Source: a virus. From it: a stretch of DNA of 59,356 nucleotides. Positions 30,473 through 37,655 of the stretch are shown here, in pieces. Both the position numbers and the translations under genes were made by a program. The notes under the pieces were generated by a model, which saw only the letters and a program-made list of their open reading frames with translations, searched no databases and had not been told where the DNA came from. Position 1 is the first letter of the stretch. Every line of letters starts with the position of its first letter. The stretch lies in IMG/VR virus record IMGVR_UViG_3300034073_001486, positions 1-59,356 of that record. One strand, written 5' to 3'.

Positions 30473-30714
30473 CGTTCGATCCACCGTGCGATGAGCGAAG
30501 CCAAGAGGGGGAGGACGAAGGCGATGAAGAACGGGTTGAGCGTGGGGTTTCTGCGTCGGTACTCTTCGATGATTCGGTGGGCATAGGTGCTGTCGGGCTC
30601 GTCCGGCGCAAGCATGATTGCCACCAACGCCACGCCCCTTGCACGTCGACTGAGTCGTTCGGTTCTCGTTGCACGGATCGCACGCTCCGCTATCGCTTCG
30701 GCTTCAGTTCGCAT
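30397..30714 (-). CDS. Membrane protein with C-terminal helix (105 aa)
   Basis: MRTEAEAIAERAIRATRTER is a charged N-terminal helix; residues 60-85 (NPFFIAFVLPLLASLIARWI) form a transmembrane segment flanked by Arg. A single-pass protein with a basic cytosolic domain is likely. It lies in the chain of small membrane genes around the peptidases, so lysis or peptidase delivery is possible. Confidence 0.55.
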   Translation of the reverse strand: MRTEAEAIAERAIRATRTERLSRRARGVALVAIMLAPDEPDSTYAHRIIEEYRRRNPTLNPFFIAFVLPLLASLIARWIERWILNRRHGVSRLRAEAFDAIDSSP

Positions 30715-30989
30715 TTGCCATCCGGGCAGGCATGGAGTTTGGCGGGCGGGTGATGCACGGCACCCTTCAGCTTGCACTCGCAGTCGGGCGGGCAGGGGCA
30801 GGGGGTCTTGTGACCGTCGCCGTGGGTGATCATGCCGTTGACGCAGAGGCCGCAGCACTTGCCCGCGTCGGGGTTCTCCATGCGGGCCGTGTTCACAACG
30901 AACGCAGCCTCGGCCGCCACCACGGGGCGGAGGTCTTGGGGCTCCGGCGAGATGAGCCGGCCGATGAACAAGAGAACTTCACTCACCAT
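30690..30989 (-). CDS. Cysteine-rich metal-binding protein (99 aa)
   Basis: The middle reads CCGLCVNGMITHGDGHKTPC, then CPPDCECK and HACPDGKCELK: nine or more cysteines with His, like DnaJ-type or rubredoxin-like zinc knuckles. A short hydrophobic N terminus (MVSEVLLFIGRLISP) could be a membrane helix. GTG 30986 is an alternative start. It overlaps the peptidase gene by 11 bases. Similar ITHGDGHxTxCPCPxxCxCK proteins occur in other phages. Confidence 0.6.
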   Translation of the reverse strand: MVSEVLLFIGRLISPEPQDLRPVVAAEAAFVVNTARMENPDAGKCCGLCVNGMITHGDGHKTPCPCPPDCECKLKGAVHHPPAKLHACPDGKCELKPKR

Positions 30990-31932
30990 GCTTCAGCATT
31001 CCTATGGCGCCGTAGTCGGGCAGGTGTTGAGGCGGGTAGCCGTCGATTGATCCGTACACCCAGCAGTCACCCGAGCGGACGCAGACATCGAAGTCTTCGT
31101 CCGACGTGACAATCATGCCGGGCACTTGGGGCGGGTAGTCCTTGGGCCAATCCTTCACGGGCTGGTTCCATGGACCCCAGCTATTGACGATGAACCAGAC
31201 ACGGAAAGGCCAGTGTTCCTTGGTGTCGTCGTAGCCAAGGATGGCCATGTCATGGTTCCAGCCTTTGGCCGCTCGCTCATGCGCGTTGCGTCGGCCAGGG
31301 GCGGCCTGCCATGCGGCGTACTGCCCAGAGTGGGCGGCGTAGCCGTTGTACAAAGCGTCTAGCAGATCGTCTTGGGACCGGATCAGCGTGATGCGGCCGA
31401 CGTTGTTCTGCTTGCAGAGGTCTTGTACCTCTTGTGGTACACCCGTTCGCCCCCAGCGTGCGCCGAGGGAGCCGTTGTACTTGGAGAGATCGACAACGTC
31501 GTAGTCATGGCGGGCCAGGAAGCCGACATCTCTCTCAAACTTGGAGGCTCGGGCCGGGCTCATGCCTTGACCGCCGTGTCCCCGAGCCCCATAGGTCGGC
31601 TCGGTGGCGCCACGCTTGAACCAACTGGCGGGCTCGCGGTTCACCAGTAGCTGAGTCGCACGCACGGCATCACGGCAATTGCGAGAGCCGTGGGAGACAC
31701 AGTCTCCAGTGGTCTGCCTTTCGCTGTAGGCGTCCTTGTCGAAGGCTAGAACATACTGCCAGAGCAGGGCACGCTTGCCGATGCCGGAACCTTTGATGTT
31801 CGGTTCTTCGTAATATTGATACCGCTGCCCCTCCAAGAACTCGGCCGTGTCCCGAGGGGAGTTGATGTACCCAGGCATGCCATCGTCGTACGCCTTGAGC
31901 AGCGAGAACGGTGTGTCTAGTTCGTCCGGCAT
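30979..31932 (-). CDS. Papain-like cysteine peptidase (317 aa)
   Basis: GGAGGTGCA precedes ATG 31932. The triad is visible: Cys78 in QTTGDCVSHGSRN, His227 in KGWNHDMAILGYDD, Asn250 in WFIVNSWGPWN, the standard C1A order and context. Gln73 could form the oxyanion hole. There is no signal peptide or obvious pro-region, and the length is that of a single domain with a 60-residue N-terminal extension. It may cleave host proteins or a virion protein, or act at lysis. Confidence 0.85.
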   Translation of the reverse strand: MPDELDTPFSLLKAYDDGMPGYINSPRDTAEFLEGQRYQYYEEPNIKGSGIGKRALLWQYVLAFDKDAYSERQTTGDCVSHGSRNCRDAVRATQLLVNREPASWFKRGATEPTYGARGHGGQGMSPARASKFERDVGFLARHDYDVVDLSKYNGSLGARWGRTGVPQEVQDLCKQNNVGRITLIRSQDDLLDALYNGYAAHSGQYAAWQAAPGRRNAHERAAKGWNHDMAILGYDDTKEHWPFRVWFIVNSWGPWNQPVKDWPKDYPPQVPGMIVTSDEDFDVCVRSGDCWVYGSIDGYPPQHLPDYGAIGMLKHGE

Positions 31933-32324
31933 TGCACCTCCACGGCCTTGCAACCCTGGACGATCTTGGCCACCAGCTCGGGCGTCATGGGCACATCCGT
32001 CTTCGGGAAGTACTGCGACAGCGTGGCTTCGATGGCGACATCCAAGCCGGGGTACTTGCCTTTGACGGGGGCGGCGCCGAGGGCCAGCGTGTCCCGATGG
32101 ATCAGACGCCAGACGCCGGTCGTTGCGATCAGCCGGCCGCCGTCCCGCTGCGTGATATCTGCCAGAGCCCGGTACATATCCGCCACGTACTGCCGGTCAG
32201 CCTTGGAGGCCGAGGCCAGGGCCGTGGCCACCTCGCCCGTGGCCGGTTGCTTGGCCGGTTCCCTGGCCGGCAGAAACGTGTAAGCTACGAGAGCCGTAGC
32301 TAATACGATTGGCAGGTGCTTCAC
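31917..32324 (-). CDS. Membrane-anchored or exported protein (135 aa)
   Basis: GTG start overlapping the previous stop as GTGA, with GGAGGTGG upstream. MKHLPIVLATALVAYTFLPA is a short N-terminal membrane anchor or signal peptide. The domain that follows (ADRQYVADMYRALADITQRD, LDVAIEATLSQYFPK, TPELVAKIVQGCKAVE) is helical with two Cys. I know similar DMYxALADIxxRD proteins only as phage unknowns. It sits directly before the papain-like peptidase. Confidence 0.6.
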   Translation of the reverse strand: MKHLPIVLATALVAYTFLPAREPAKQPATGEVATALASASKADRQYVADMYRALADITQRDGGRLIATTGVWRLIHRDTLALGAAPVKGKYPGLDVAIEATLSQYFPKTDVPMTPELVAKIVQGCKAVEVQCRTN

Positions 32325-32548
32325 TGGTCCACCTCCAGCAAGGCCCCTAGCAGGACGTTACACGCCTCCTTGACCTCGGGCGTAGGGTGAGCCTCTCGGA
32401 CAGCGATCACCGCTTGTACGTGATCCAGTAGCGTCTGGGAGGGTGCCTGGAACTTAGGCAGTGAAACCTTGTGCAGCAGTGGTCGGCCGTACACAAACAG
32501 GCAGACGGCGGCGAGGGCGGAAAGGGCGAGGATCTGGGGCAGGCTCAT
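32321..32548 (-). CDS. Small membrane protein (75 aa)
   Basis: MSLPQILALSALAAVCLFVY is a transmembrane helix; the rest (TLLDHVQAVIAVREAHPTPE, VKEACNVLLGALLEVDQ) is a helical soluble domain. It overlaps the subtilase stop by four bases. Together with the next gene it forms a pair of N-terminally anchored proteins between two peptidases. Confidence 0.6.
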   Translation of the reverse strand: MSLPQILALSALAAVCLFVYGRPLLHKVSLPKFQAPSQTLLDHVQAVIAVREAHPTPEVKEACNVLLGALLEVDQ

Positions 32549-33486
32549 AGTATGCGGGCTCCGGGGATAAACAGGGTGACTCCGCCGGGCTCGGCCTGCG
32601 CTTTGACCTGGGAGCCAATGAGCTTGGCCGGGTCCATCAGGCCCCAGCCGTAAGTGTGGTCATGCCCAGGCGGGCCGGCGTCCCGAGCCGACTCGGAGAG
32701 GGCGGCAATGATGTCCGCATGCGTGGCCGGTCCATGGTGCGAGATGTACAGAGCAAGCACGCCGGCAACGAACGGGGCAGCCATGGAGGTTCCCGAGATC
32801 GTCGCGTACCCATCGGCCAGCCAAGTGGAGGTGATGTCCTGGCCGGGGGCGGCGACCACAATCTCTTTGCCGCGCGAGCTGAAGTCACAGATGTTGCCAT
32901 GCTTATCCACGGCACCAACAGCGATGGTCTCATGGAACGCGGCCGGGAAGTTCACGCTGCCGCCGTCGTTGCCGGCGGCGCAGATGACGATCACCCCCTT
33001 TCCAGTTGCAAACTGAATGGCCTGATGCACATTCGCACTGGGGCTTGGGCTACCCAGCGACATGCAGATCAGGTCGACATCAGCCTCGGCGGCGTAACGC
33101 ACCGCCGTGGCAACCGCATCGTTACTCCCCATCCCCGAATGACCAAGCACCTTTAGCGCGATGATCTTGCAGCCGGGGGCGATGCCCTTGGCCGGGCCCT
33201 TGGCCGCCCCGATCACGCCGGCGACGTGAGTCCCATGCCCGAGCGTGTCGTACACCTCGGAGTCAGAGCTGAAGTTCCGCCGGTCAACCACGTTCTCCAA
33301 GGCGTAGTGAGGGGCCACGCCGCTGTCGATCACAGCGACCGTCACCCCCTCGCCCTTGGTCCGCTGCCACAACTCCGGGACGCTGTAGCTTGTCAGCGCC
33401 CAGTCAACGCCGTCCTTCTCGGAGTGCGGGACATGCTGGAGATCCACCCTGTAGGGAGGGAGGTGTACGTAGTCCAGCCCTTTCAC
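32545..33486 (-). CDS. Subtilisin-like serine peptidase (313 aa)
   Basis: The S8 triad is complete: Asp54 in VAVIDSGVAP, His84 in LGHGTHVAGV, Ser234 in ISGTSMAAPF; Asn173 in AAGNDGG is the oxyanion residue. GTG start with GTGA overlap. Residues 1-40 are a short pro-like part and no signal peptide is present, so export must use another route or the enzyme acts in the cytoplasm or after lysis. Subtilases are rare in phages. Calcium-dependent stability is expected for the family. Confidence 0.92.
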   Translation of the reverse strand: MKGLDYVHLPPYRVDLQHVPHSEKDGVDWALTSYSVPELWQRTKGEGVTVAVIDSGVAPHYALENVVDRRNFSSDSEVYDTLGHGTHVAGVIGAAKGPAKGIAPGCKIIALKVLGHSGMGSNDAVATAVRYAAEADVDLICMSLGSPSPSANVHQAIQFATGKGVIVICAAGNDGGSVNFPAAFHETIAVGAVDKHGNICDFSSRGKEIVVAAPGQDITSTWLADGYATISGTSMAAPFVAGVLALYISHHGPATHADIIAALSESARDAGPPGHDHTYGWGLMDPAKLIGSQVKAQAEPGGVTLFIPGARIL

Positions 33487-33818
33487 TTTCGCTTGCAGGC
33501 CATGGCTTCCAAGATGCTGATCACAACGGGCAACAGGACTTCAACGATCAGCTTCCAGTCCACCCCAAGCGCCGCAACGTCTGCGCCCATGGCGAACGAC
33601 ACCTCGGCGTCATCGTCCACAGACCAGTAGTCCGATGCCAGCAGCTCCATCACCTCGTCGTTACTCTCAACGACAGGCAGGACAAGCCGGGCAATCTCAT
33701 CGACCAAGACCCACTTCTCCAAGAGCGTCATGTCCTTGGAGAAACGCTTGCCGACTGACACTACCTGGAGCAGGAGTTCACGGTGTTGGATCAACCACTG
33801 CAAGATTTTGAGATTCAT
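33483..33818 (-). CDS. Helical protein with hydrophobic C terminus (111 aa)
   Basis: GAAAGGCGAG precedes ATG 33818. MNLKILQWLIQHRELLLQVV and SKDMTLLEKWVLVDEIARLV are amphipathic; the end DWKLIVEVLLPVVISILEAM is a possible membrane helix. It is acidic in the middle. It is coupled to the subtilase start and may be its partner, propeptide-like chaperone or inhibitor, which is speculation. Confidence 0.55.
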   Translation of the reverse strand: MNLKILQWLIQHRELLLQVVSVGKRFSKDMTLLEKWVLVDEIARLVLPVVESNDEVMELLASDYWSVDDDAEVSFAMGADVAALGVDWKLIVEVLLPVVISILEAMACKRK

Positions 33819-34179
33819 CTGTCTCGCCTTTCTTCGCGCGGATGCACGCAATCGCCACGGCCGCATGTCCCGCGATGTCATATAAAGTCTCTATTACTAG
33901 AGTGTCCATATTGCGGGCATCGCCACGCAGGCGTCGGCACTTCTCGCCAATCCTCGCAAGCTGGTACACCCACGGTTCAATTCCGTCCTCGGCCACTCCG
34001 AGGGCGTTCGACAACGGGCCGTCCTCCGGGCAGCCGTAGTACCCGCGCTTCCGGGAAAGCAGGGCGTACAGGTGATCACACACCGGGCGGTATGGGTCAG
34101 AACTGTCGGTCTCTTGCCGCTTTAACAATGCGTCCGTACTCCGCCCAGAAAGTCGCGTGATGCCAAGGGTCTTCATCAT
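33778..34179 (-). CDS. Conserved phage protein (133 aa)
   Basis: GGAGGACA precedes ATG 34179. The centre GPLSNALGVAEDGIEPWVYQ, LARIGEKCRRLRGD, TLVIETLYDIAGHAAVAIAC follows a family common in phages (PLxNA.GVA.DGI.PW.YQ.ARIGEK..RL......V.ETL.DIAGHA..AL) that resembles an all-alpha MazG-like fold. Nucleotide-related activity is possible. Overlaps its neighbour upstream by 83 bases. Confidence 0.65.
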   Translation of the reverse strand: MMKTLGITRLSGRSTDALLKRQETDSSDPYRPVCDHLYALLSRKRGYYGCPEDGPLSNALGVAEDGIEPWVYQLARIGEKCRRLRGDARNMDTLVIETLYDIAGHAAVAIACIRAKKGETDESQNLAVVDPTP

Positions 34180-34405
34180 TGTCCTCCTCGTCGTTTAACC
34201 AAGCCGTGCGGGCGTGGGCCCACTCCTCCACAAAAGTTTCGATCAATGCGTCATGGTCCAGCGTGTCCCGCAGGCAGATAATGCCGCGATCGACATCCTC
34301 ACCCATGGTGAAATAGCCATGCAGCCCTTCCATCTTGGTCGTCGGCCGGAGATACACCCTCACCGGAAACGTCAGAGGGAATCGATCCTCCAGCCAACGC
34401 TTCAT
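34097..34405 (-). CDS. Zincin-like protein with a degenerate HExxH motif (102 aa)
   Basis: LIETFVEEWAHARTAW and WHHATFWAEYGRIVKA align with phage SprT-like proteins that read LLHEWAHAL...HGPxWxxxYGRIYxA. Here the first His is Glu (EEWAH, residues 60-64), so zinc hydrolysis is doubtful. ATG 34405 fits family N termini (WLEDRFPLTFPVRVYL) and implies a true 107-base overlap with the resolvase gene. Function unknown; possibly a repurposed fold. Confidence 0.65.
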   Translation of the reverse strand: MKRWLEDRFPLTFPVRVYLRPTTKMEGLHGYFTMGEDVDRGIICLRDTLDHDALIETFVEEWAHARTAWLNDEEDNDEDPWHHATFWAEYGRIVKAARDRQF

Positions 34406-34739
34406 GCGACGGACCAGCCGCCTTCTCCAGGAATTTGGGCACATCCTCTAGCCTCACAATGAGCAGCCACGGCTTGTTGTTCCTACGGTGAAGGACGACC
34501 GGCACCTGCCCGTCGCCGGCATCGACAATCGCCTGCCCCAGCCAGTCGTACGGGTTGCCACGTTCGACTCTCTTCACCTCTAGATGGATGCCCGGCACGG
34601 AGTGAACCACATCCGGAGAGTCTTTCCCGCCCGAGAATTGCTGGCCTCTCCGAGCCGAGCATCCCATGACATCAGACCATATCTTGGCGGCCTCCCGCTC
34701 TGCCCGAGCCCCCTTGGCCCTGCTGTTTATGCCCGCCAT
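34299..34739 (-). CDS. Holliday-junction-resolvase-like nuclease (146 aa)
   Basis: INSRAKGARAEREAAKIWSD, ARRGQQFSGGKDSPDVVH, IHLEVKRVERGNPYDWLGQA and PVVLHRRNNKPWLLIVRLED carry the restriction-fold motif E-(12)-SPD-(10)-EVK of Hjc/VRR-type phage resolvases. It is expected to cut branched DNA before packaging and would work with ERF and the exonuclease. The C-terminal 40 residues after KFLEKA are low complexity and overlap the next gene. Confidence 0.82.
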   Translation of the reverse strand: MAGINSRAKGARAEREAAKIWSDVMGCSARRGQQFSGGKDSPDVVHSVPGIHLEVKRVERGNPYDWLGQAIVDAGDGQVPVVLHRRNNKPWLLIVRLEDVPKFLEKAAGPSHEALAGGSIPSDVSGEGVSPADDQDGRAAWLFHHG

Positions 34740-34969
34740 CTCGCCCCCCTGTTCGCATAATCGCGAACATCGATCTCCACCAGCTCGGGAAACTCCTCGG
34801 ACACCAGCTTGCACACGTCGTCCATCGCCCGCTTGTTAAGCACCCGCTCGTTTTGTTGCACCCACTGGCCCAGCCGGGAGGAGTAGTCCCAGTCCCGCTT
34901 GTGCCCTAGCGCCGGCCAGAAGAATCCAAACTTGCAGTTGGTAGTGTTGTAGTAGGCTGCCGACATCAT
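34727..34969 (-). CDS. Small hypothetical protein (80 aa)
   Basis: GGAGGTGAGGC lies six bases before ATG 34969, which overlaps the previous stop. MMSAAYYNTTNCKFGFFWPA, then WDYSSRLGQWVQQNERVLNK and CKLVSEEFPELVEIDVRDY. A mixed alpha/beta protein, family unknown. Its end overlaps the resolvase start. Confidence 0.55.
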   Translation of the reverse strand: MMSAAYYNTTNCKFGFFWPALGHKRDWDYSSRLGQWVQQNERVLNKRAMDDVCKLVSEEFPELVEIDVRDYANRGARWRA

Positions 34970-35334
34970 GCCTCACCTCCAGTCATCATCTCGCGGAGCA
35001 AGTCGATGTAATGATTCGGCCGGGCCTCGGCCACGCCGATGTCGATGAGGTAGTCTGTCAGCATCTCGCCACTGTCCAGGTCTTGGAGGTCACCGAGGAT
35101 GCGGCCGTAGGAATCACGGAAGAAGTCAGCCGTAATCAAACGCAGCCGGTCCTCGTTGCCGTGGATCTCCACCCAATCGTCGATAGCCTCGCGGGCCTCG
35201 GGCTGGCAGATCACACCTTCCAGCACAACGCGAGCCGCCACCATGCTCTGGATCGCAGGGACCATGAGGCGAACGTGAACGGTGTCGCACCTAGTGGCGC
35301 GGATGACTGTGACTACGGTGTCCTGCTGGACCAT
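34966..35334 (-). CDS. SNase-like (OB-fold thermonuclease-type) protein (122 aa)
   Basis: The order TRCDTVHVRLMVPAIQSMVA, CQPEAREAIDDWVE, LRLITADFFRDSYGRILGDL, EMLTDYLIDIGVAEARPNHY follows the staphylococcal-nuclease fold (D.D..R..L...EA......V.........D.YGR.L......L...L...G.A). Catalytic Arg/Glu positions are only partly kept, so nuclease activity is uncertain. It is next to two HNH genes. Confidence 0.65.
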   Translation of the reverse strand: MVQQDTVVTVIRATRCDTVHVRLMVPAIQSMVAARVVLEGVICQPEAREAIDDWVEIHGNEDRLRLITADFFRDSYGRILGDLQDLDSGEMLTDYLIDIGVAEARPNHYIDLLREMMTGGEA

Positions 35335-35717
35335 GAGTAGGTGTTCGCTTGTCGCTCGCGGATGTAAAACTGAGGGATCGATTGAGGTTCGACGCCAAGG
35401 TGTTTCTTTGCCTTTAGCCACGCCAAGAACTCCGGGTCGTAGTTGTCGGGGTCGCACTCCATCTTTGCTGCTAATAGTATACCTAAGTTCAGATCTGGAG
35501 TGTTAGCGTGAATCTTGCCTGAGTGGTACACCCCATGGCATCGCTCGCAGAGCCGGAGGTAGTTCCGCTCCGTGTGCCCCTTGGATCTGTTGGCCCCGCC
35601 GACAATGTGATGTACCTCCAACCGGCGGCGAGGATCAGACTCCGGCCACCAGCAGATGGCACAGGAACGATGGAGGTCGGCCCAGGCGACGAGGGCGGCT
35701 TGCTCAGACTCGGTCAC
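35313..35717 (-). CDS. HNH endonuclease (134 aa)
   Basis: CAICWWPESDPRRRLEVHHI, then GHTERNYLRLCERCHGVYHS is a full HNH fold: Cys-x2-Cys-like zinc site (Cys19, Cys22, Cys57, Cys60), the HH catalytic pair and the final N/H region. Small HNH nucleases next to packaging or recombination genes cut DNA during packaging or spread selfishly. Overlaps the next gene by 22 bases. Confidence 0.85.
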   Translation of the reverse strand: MTESEQAALVAWADLHRSCAICWWPESDPRRRLEVHHIVGGANRSKGHTERNYLRLCERCHGVYHSGKIHANTPDLNLGILLAAKMECDPDNYDPEFLAWLKAKKHLGVEPQSIPQFYIRERQANTYSWSSRTP

Positions 35718-36219
35718 GCATGGCCCCCACTAGGTCAGCGATGCACCGCTGGAACTGGTCCTCGGACATGGTGGCCTTGGCGTTGTTCAGCCACCACAGG
35801 ATCATCCGGCCGTTGCCGTCTTCGTAACCAATCTCATTGACTATGCGGTCTGGCGAAGGGGCGTAAGGATCGTTTTCCAGAATAGGCCCAAAGGGCAGGC
35901 CAGTCAGCTCGCATACGCCAGCGTTTACCTTTTCTACAAACCAATCCTCTGTCAGCGAAAACGAAAGGCCCCTCTCTCTCGCGCTGCGTTTTGCTCTTTG
36001 GTACAAGAATCTCCCTGTGTTTGCCTGAAACCATCGCTTCACTGCGAGGCGAGATTTTTTTTGCCCTTCCCCGGTGCTTCGATAAATCCTGCTCGCCTCA
36101 CTACAGCATTCCTTACACCAATAGCGCAACCCGTCAGATGTTCCTTTAGCCTTGTAAAAATGGGAGCGCGGCTTCTCCTTGCCGCACTTCGTACAAACCT
36201 TTGTCGCTTCGGCTATCAC
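35704..36219 (-). CDS. Zinc-ribbon and HNH/endonuclease-VII-like protein (171 aa)
   Basis: N-terminal ribbon CTKCGKEKPRSHFYKAKGTS then CKECC; central basic helix (KRWFQANTGRFLYQRAKRSA); C-terminal nuclease-like part GVCELTGLPFG, SPDRIVNEIGYEDGNGRMIL, WWLNNAK. The DRI...GY..GN motif is typical of homing-type HNH proteins. GTG at 36219 is only one base after GAAGGAG, so the true start is not certain. Likely a selfish homing endonuclease. Confidence 0.7.
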   Translation of the reverse strand: MIAEATKVCTKCGKEKPRSHFYKAKGTSDGLRYWCKECCSEASRIYRSTGEGQKKSRLAVKRWFQANTGRFLYQRAKRSARERGLSFSLTEDWFVEKVNAGVCELTGLPFGPILENDPYAPSPDRIVNEIGYEDGNGRMILWWLNNAKATMSEDQFQRCIADLVGAMRDRV

Positions 36220-36236
36220 GCTCCTTCGTCAGCCTT

Positions 36237-36254
36237 CTACCTCCGCTAAGGTAG
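36237..36254 (-). promoter_or_regulatory. Small leader hairpin before the HNH gene
   Basis: CTACCT (36237-36242) and AGGTAG (36249-36254) form a six-pair hairpin at the predicted mRNA start, between the promoter and the Shine-Dalgarno site. It could be an operator or could limit translation. Confidence 0.4.
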
Positions 36255-36260
36255 GCCAAG

Positions 36261-36289
36261 AGTATACAAAGATTCAGCGTACAAATCAA
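36261..36289 (-). promoter_or_regulatory. Sigma70-type promoter for the nuclease/peptidase operon
   Basis: On the minus strand TTGATT (36284-36289), 17 bases, TATACT (36261-36266). Four and five of six bases match consensus. It lies 42 bases before the HNH gene and could drive all genes down to the sigma factor. Confidence 0.7.
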
Positions 36290-36620
36290 GAGACAATCGG
36301 TTAAACGGTGGAGAGCGTGCATAGCGACTCCGGAAAACCGGGTGTCGCATGCTGTTAAACGGCGGAGCCGCGTTGCAGGAAGCGGGCGTGCGTTGTTGTT
36401 AACGGGGTCCACGGCCTTTACATCCTTCGCCCCGTGCAGCGTGGCCTCGCCATTTCATCCCCGGTCGGAGTCGTCAGCACACCGGGCTTTCTGCAAACTG
36501 CGAGATTGCTTGCGCGGGTCTCGCAGGGGTGTGATCTCTTCACCCCCAACAGGGGTAGTCGCCGGGGATTAGCCCAGCCTTCGGTGGATCACCGATCTTC
36601 AGACCGTCTGGCAACAGGGC
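36290..36620 (-). ncRNA. Candidate multi-hairpin RNA element
   Basis: There are about 330 bases without a supported gene. Perfect stems: ATCCCCGG (36457-36464) with CCGGGGAT (36562-36569) enclosing CTGCGAGA/TCTCGCAG (36498-36526) and GGGTG/CACCC (36527-36545). A separate hairpin at 36319-36352 has GCGAC/GTCGC and CCGG-AAAA-CCGG. GTTAAACGGxGGAG occurs twice (about 36302 and 36354). Either strand could be transcribed; the minus strand lies inside the operon. Confidence 0.45.
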
Positions 36621-37247
36621 CTAGTCGAACGTCTTGTTAAACATCTTCCGCCAGTCGGGAATGAAGATGCGGCATCGCTCTTCGTTCCAGCGGCAGAACG
36701 CTGTCAATTCGGCAATCGGGTACTCGGGCTTGGCCTTGGCCAGCCGGTGGAGATGCCACACATAAGTGCCCATCTCGGCACAGTACCGATCCGATTCTTG
36801 TCTGGTGGGGATGCCCAGCTCGCGGCGGGTCAGGGAGCCGTGGGTGTAGGCCACCCACTCATCAACGAGCATGAGCGGCTGGGCCTGCCAATACTCGCTC
36901 TCGCCCTGCTGCCGGTAGGTCTCGTAGATCCGGCCCCGCTCGGACTGGGGCACAGCGGCGAACACTCGGGCCGTCAGGATCGGCGGGGTCGGCAGGATGA
37001 TCCGCAGCCCGTTGCCGGCGTACACGGCGTGCCCGCCCTTGTGCCATTTGGACAGGAAGTGCGAGCCCTCATGGGCGTAGGTGATCAGGTCGGCGTCCCG
37101 GGCCGGGGTGGCCATGGGCAGGCGGCCGGCGATGTCGGACAGAGTTGGCGGGAACTCTGCCGGCGGCGACCACAGCTTTGCTACGTACTCCAGCTCGGCG
37201 GCGCCAACCGCGGCCTCCCCGAATAGTAGCAGCAGTTCCGCGATCAT
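36621..37247 (-). CDS. Zincin-type metallopeptidase-like protein (208 aa)
   Basis: DADLITYAHEGSHFLSKWHK contains HEGSH (residues 59-63), a full HExxH zinc site. LMLVDEWVAYTHG near residue 130 offers Glu130 as third ligand, as in gluzincins. YIYET-like and Trp-rich helices follow (TYVWHLHRLAKAKPEYPIAE). AAGGATGTG precedes the ATG. The N terminus LLLLFGEAAVGAAELEYVAK is hydrophobic but short. Substrate unknown; third active-site-bearing peptidase of this operon. Confidence 0.72.
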   Translation of the reverse strand: MIAELLLLFGEAAVGAAELEYVAKLWSPPAEFPPTLSDIAGRLPMATPARDADLITYAHEGSHFLSKWHKGGHAVYAGNGLRIILPTPPILTARVFAAVPQSERGRIYETYRQQGESEYWQAQPLMLVDEWVAYTHGSLTRRELGIPTRQESDRYCAEMGTYVWHLHRLAKAKPEYPIAELTAFCRWNEERCRIFIPDWRKMFNKTFD

Positions 37248-37279
37248 GGCACATCCTTGCGCGGCGTCATTGTATCACA

Positions 37280-37525
37280 TTACTTCCCCGGTCTCAACCG
37301 CTTCCGCTCGGCATCCAGCTCCTCTGGATGCGGGATGGAGTACATGGGATTCCCCATGACCCTCACCTCAGAGCTGTCGACATGCGCTACGCCACCCGTG
37401 TCAAACTGGTGAACCACCCAGACGGTGTTGATGCTCGGCCCGTAGTCGATCAGGAACAGGGCGTGCCCCTCCCCGAGCGGCGTGGTCACCAACAGCGGCG
37501 GATCAATCTGTAACATTCCCGTCAT
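37280..37525 (-). CDS. Conserved small beta protein (81 aa)
   Basis: GGAGGACTCCC precedes ATG 37525. GHALFLIDYGPSINTVWVVH, QFDTGGVAHVDSSEVRVMGN matches a phage family with ALxVIDYGxExNxxWVV...G......xxVRxxGNxM. A small beta barrel of unknown function. Overlaps the upstream coiled-coil gene by 23 bases. Confidence 0.65.
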   Translation of the reverse strand: MTGMLQIDPPLLVTTPLGEGHALFLIDYGPSINTVWVVHQFDTGGVAHVDSSEVRVMGNPMYSIPHPEELDAERKRLRPGK

Positions 37526-37655
37526 GGGAGTCCTCCAGGCGGCGCCGCAGCATGGATATCTCGGCGCTCGCCGCCTCACAGATGCGGGCGTAGTCGTCGA
37601 TGATCTTCCGGAGCCGGGCGATCTCGTCGGCCGGATTGTCTTGTGGCTCGTTCAT
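37503..37655 (-). CDS. Small coiled-coil protein (50 aa)
   Basis: ATG 37655 overlaps the previous TGA. MNEPQDNPADEIARLRKIID, DYARICEAASAEISMLRRRL: one long heptad helix. Probably a small dimeric adaptor; not recognised further. Confidence 0.55.
   Translation of the reverse strand: MNEPQDNPADEIARLRKIIDDYARICEAASAEISMLRRRLEDSHDGNVTD

Noticed and set aside
35470-35480. TATACT box inside the HNH gene as a promoter
   Set aside because: No acceptable -35 box at 16-18 bases and no gene start at a suitable distance.
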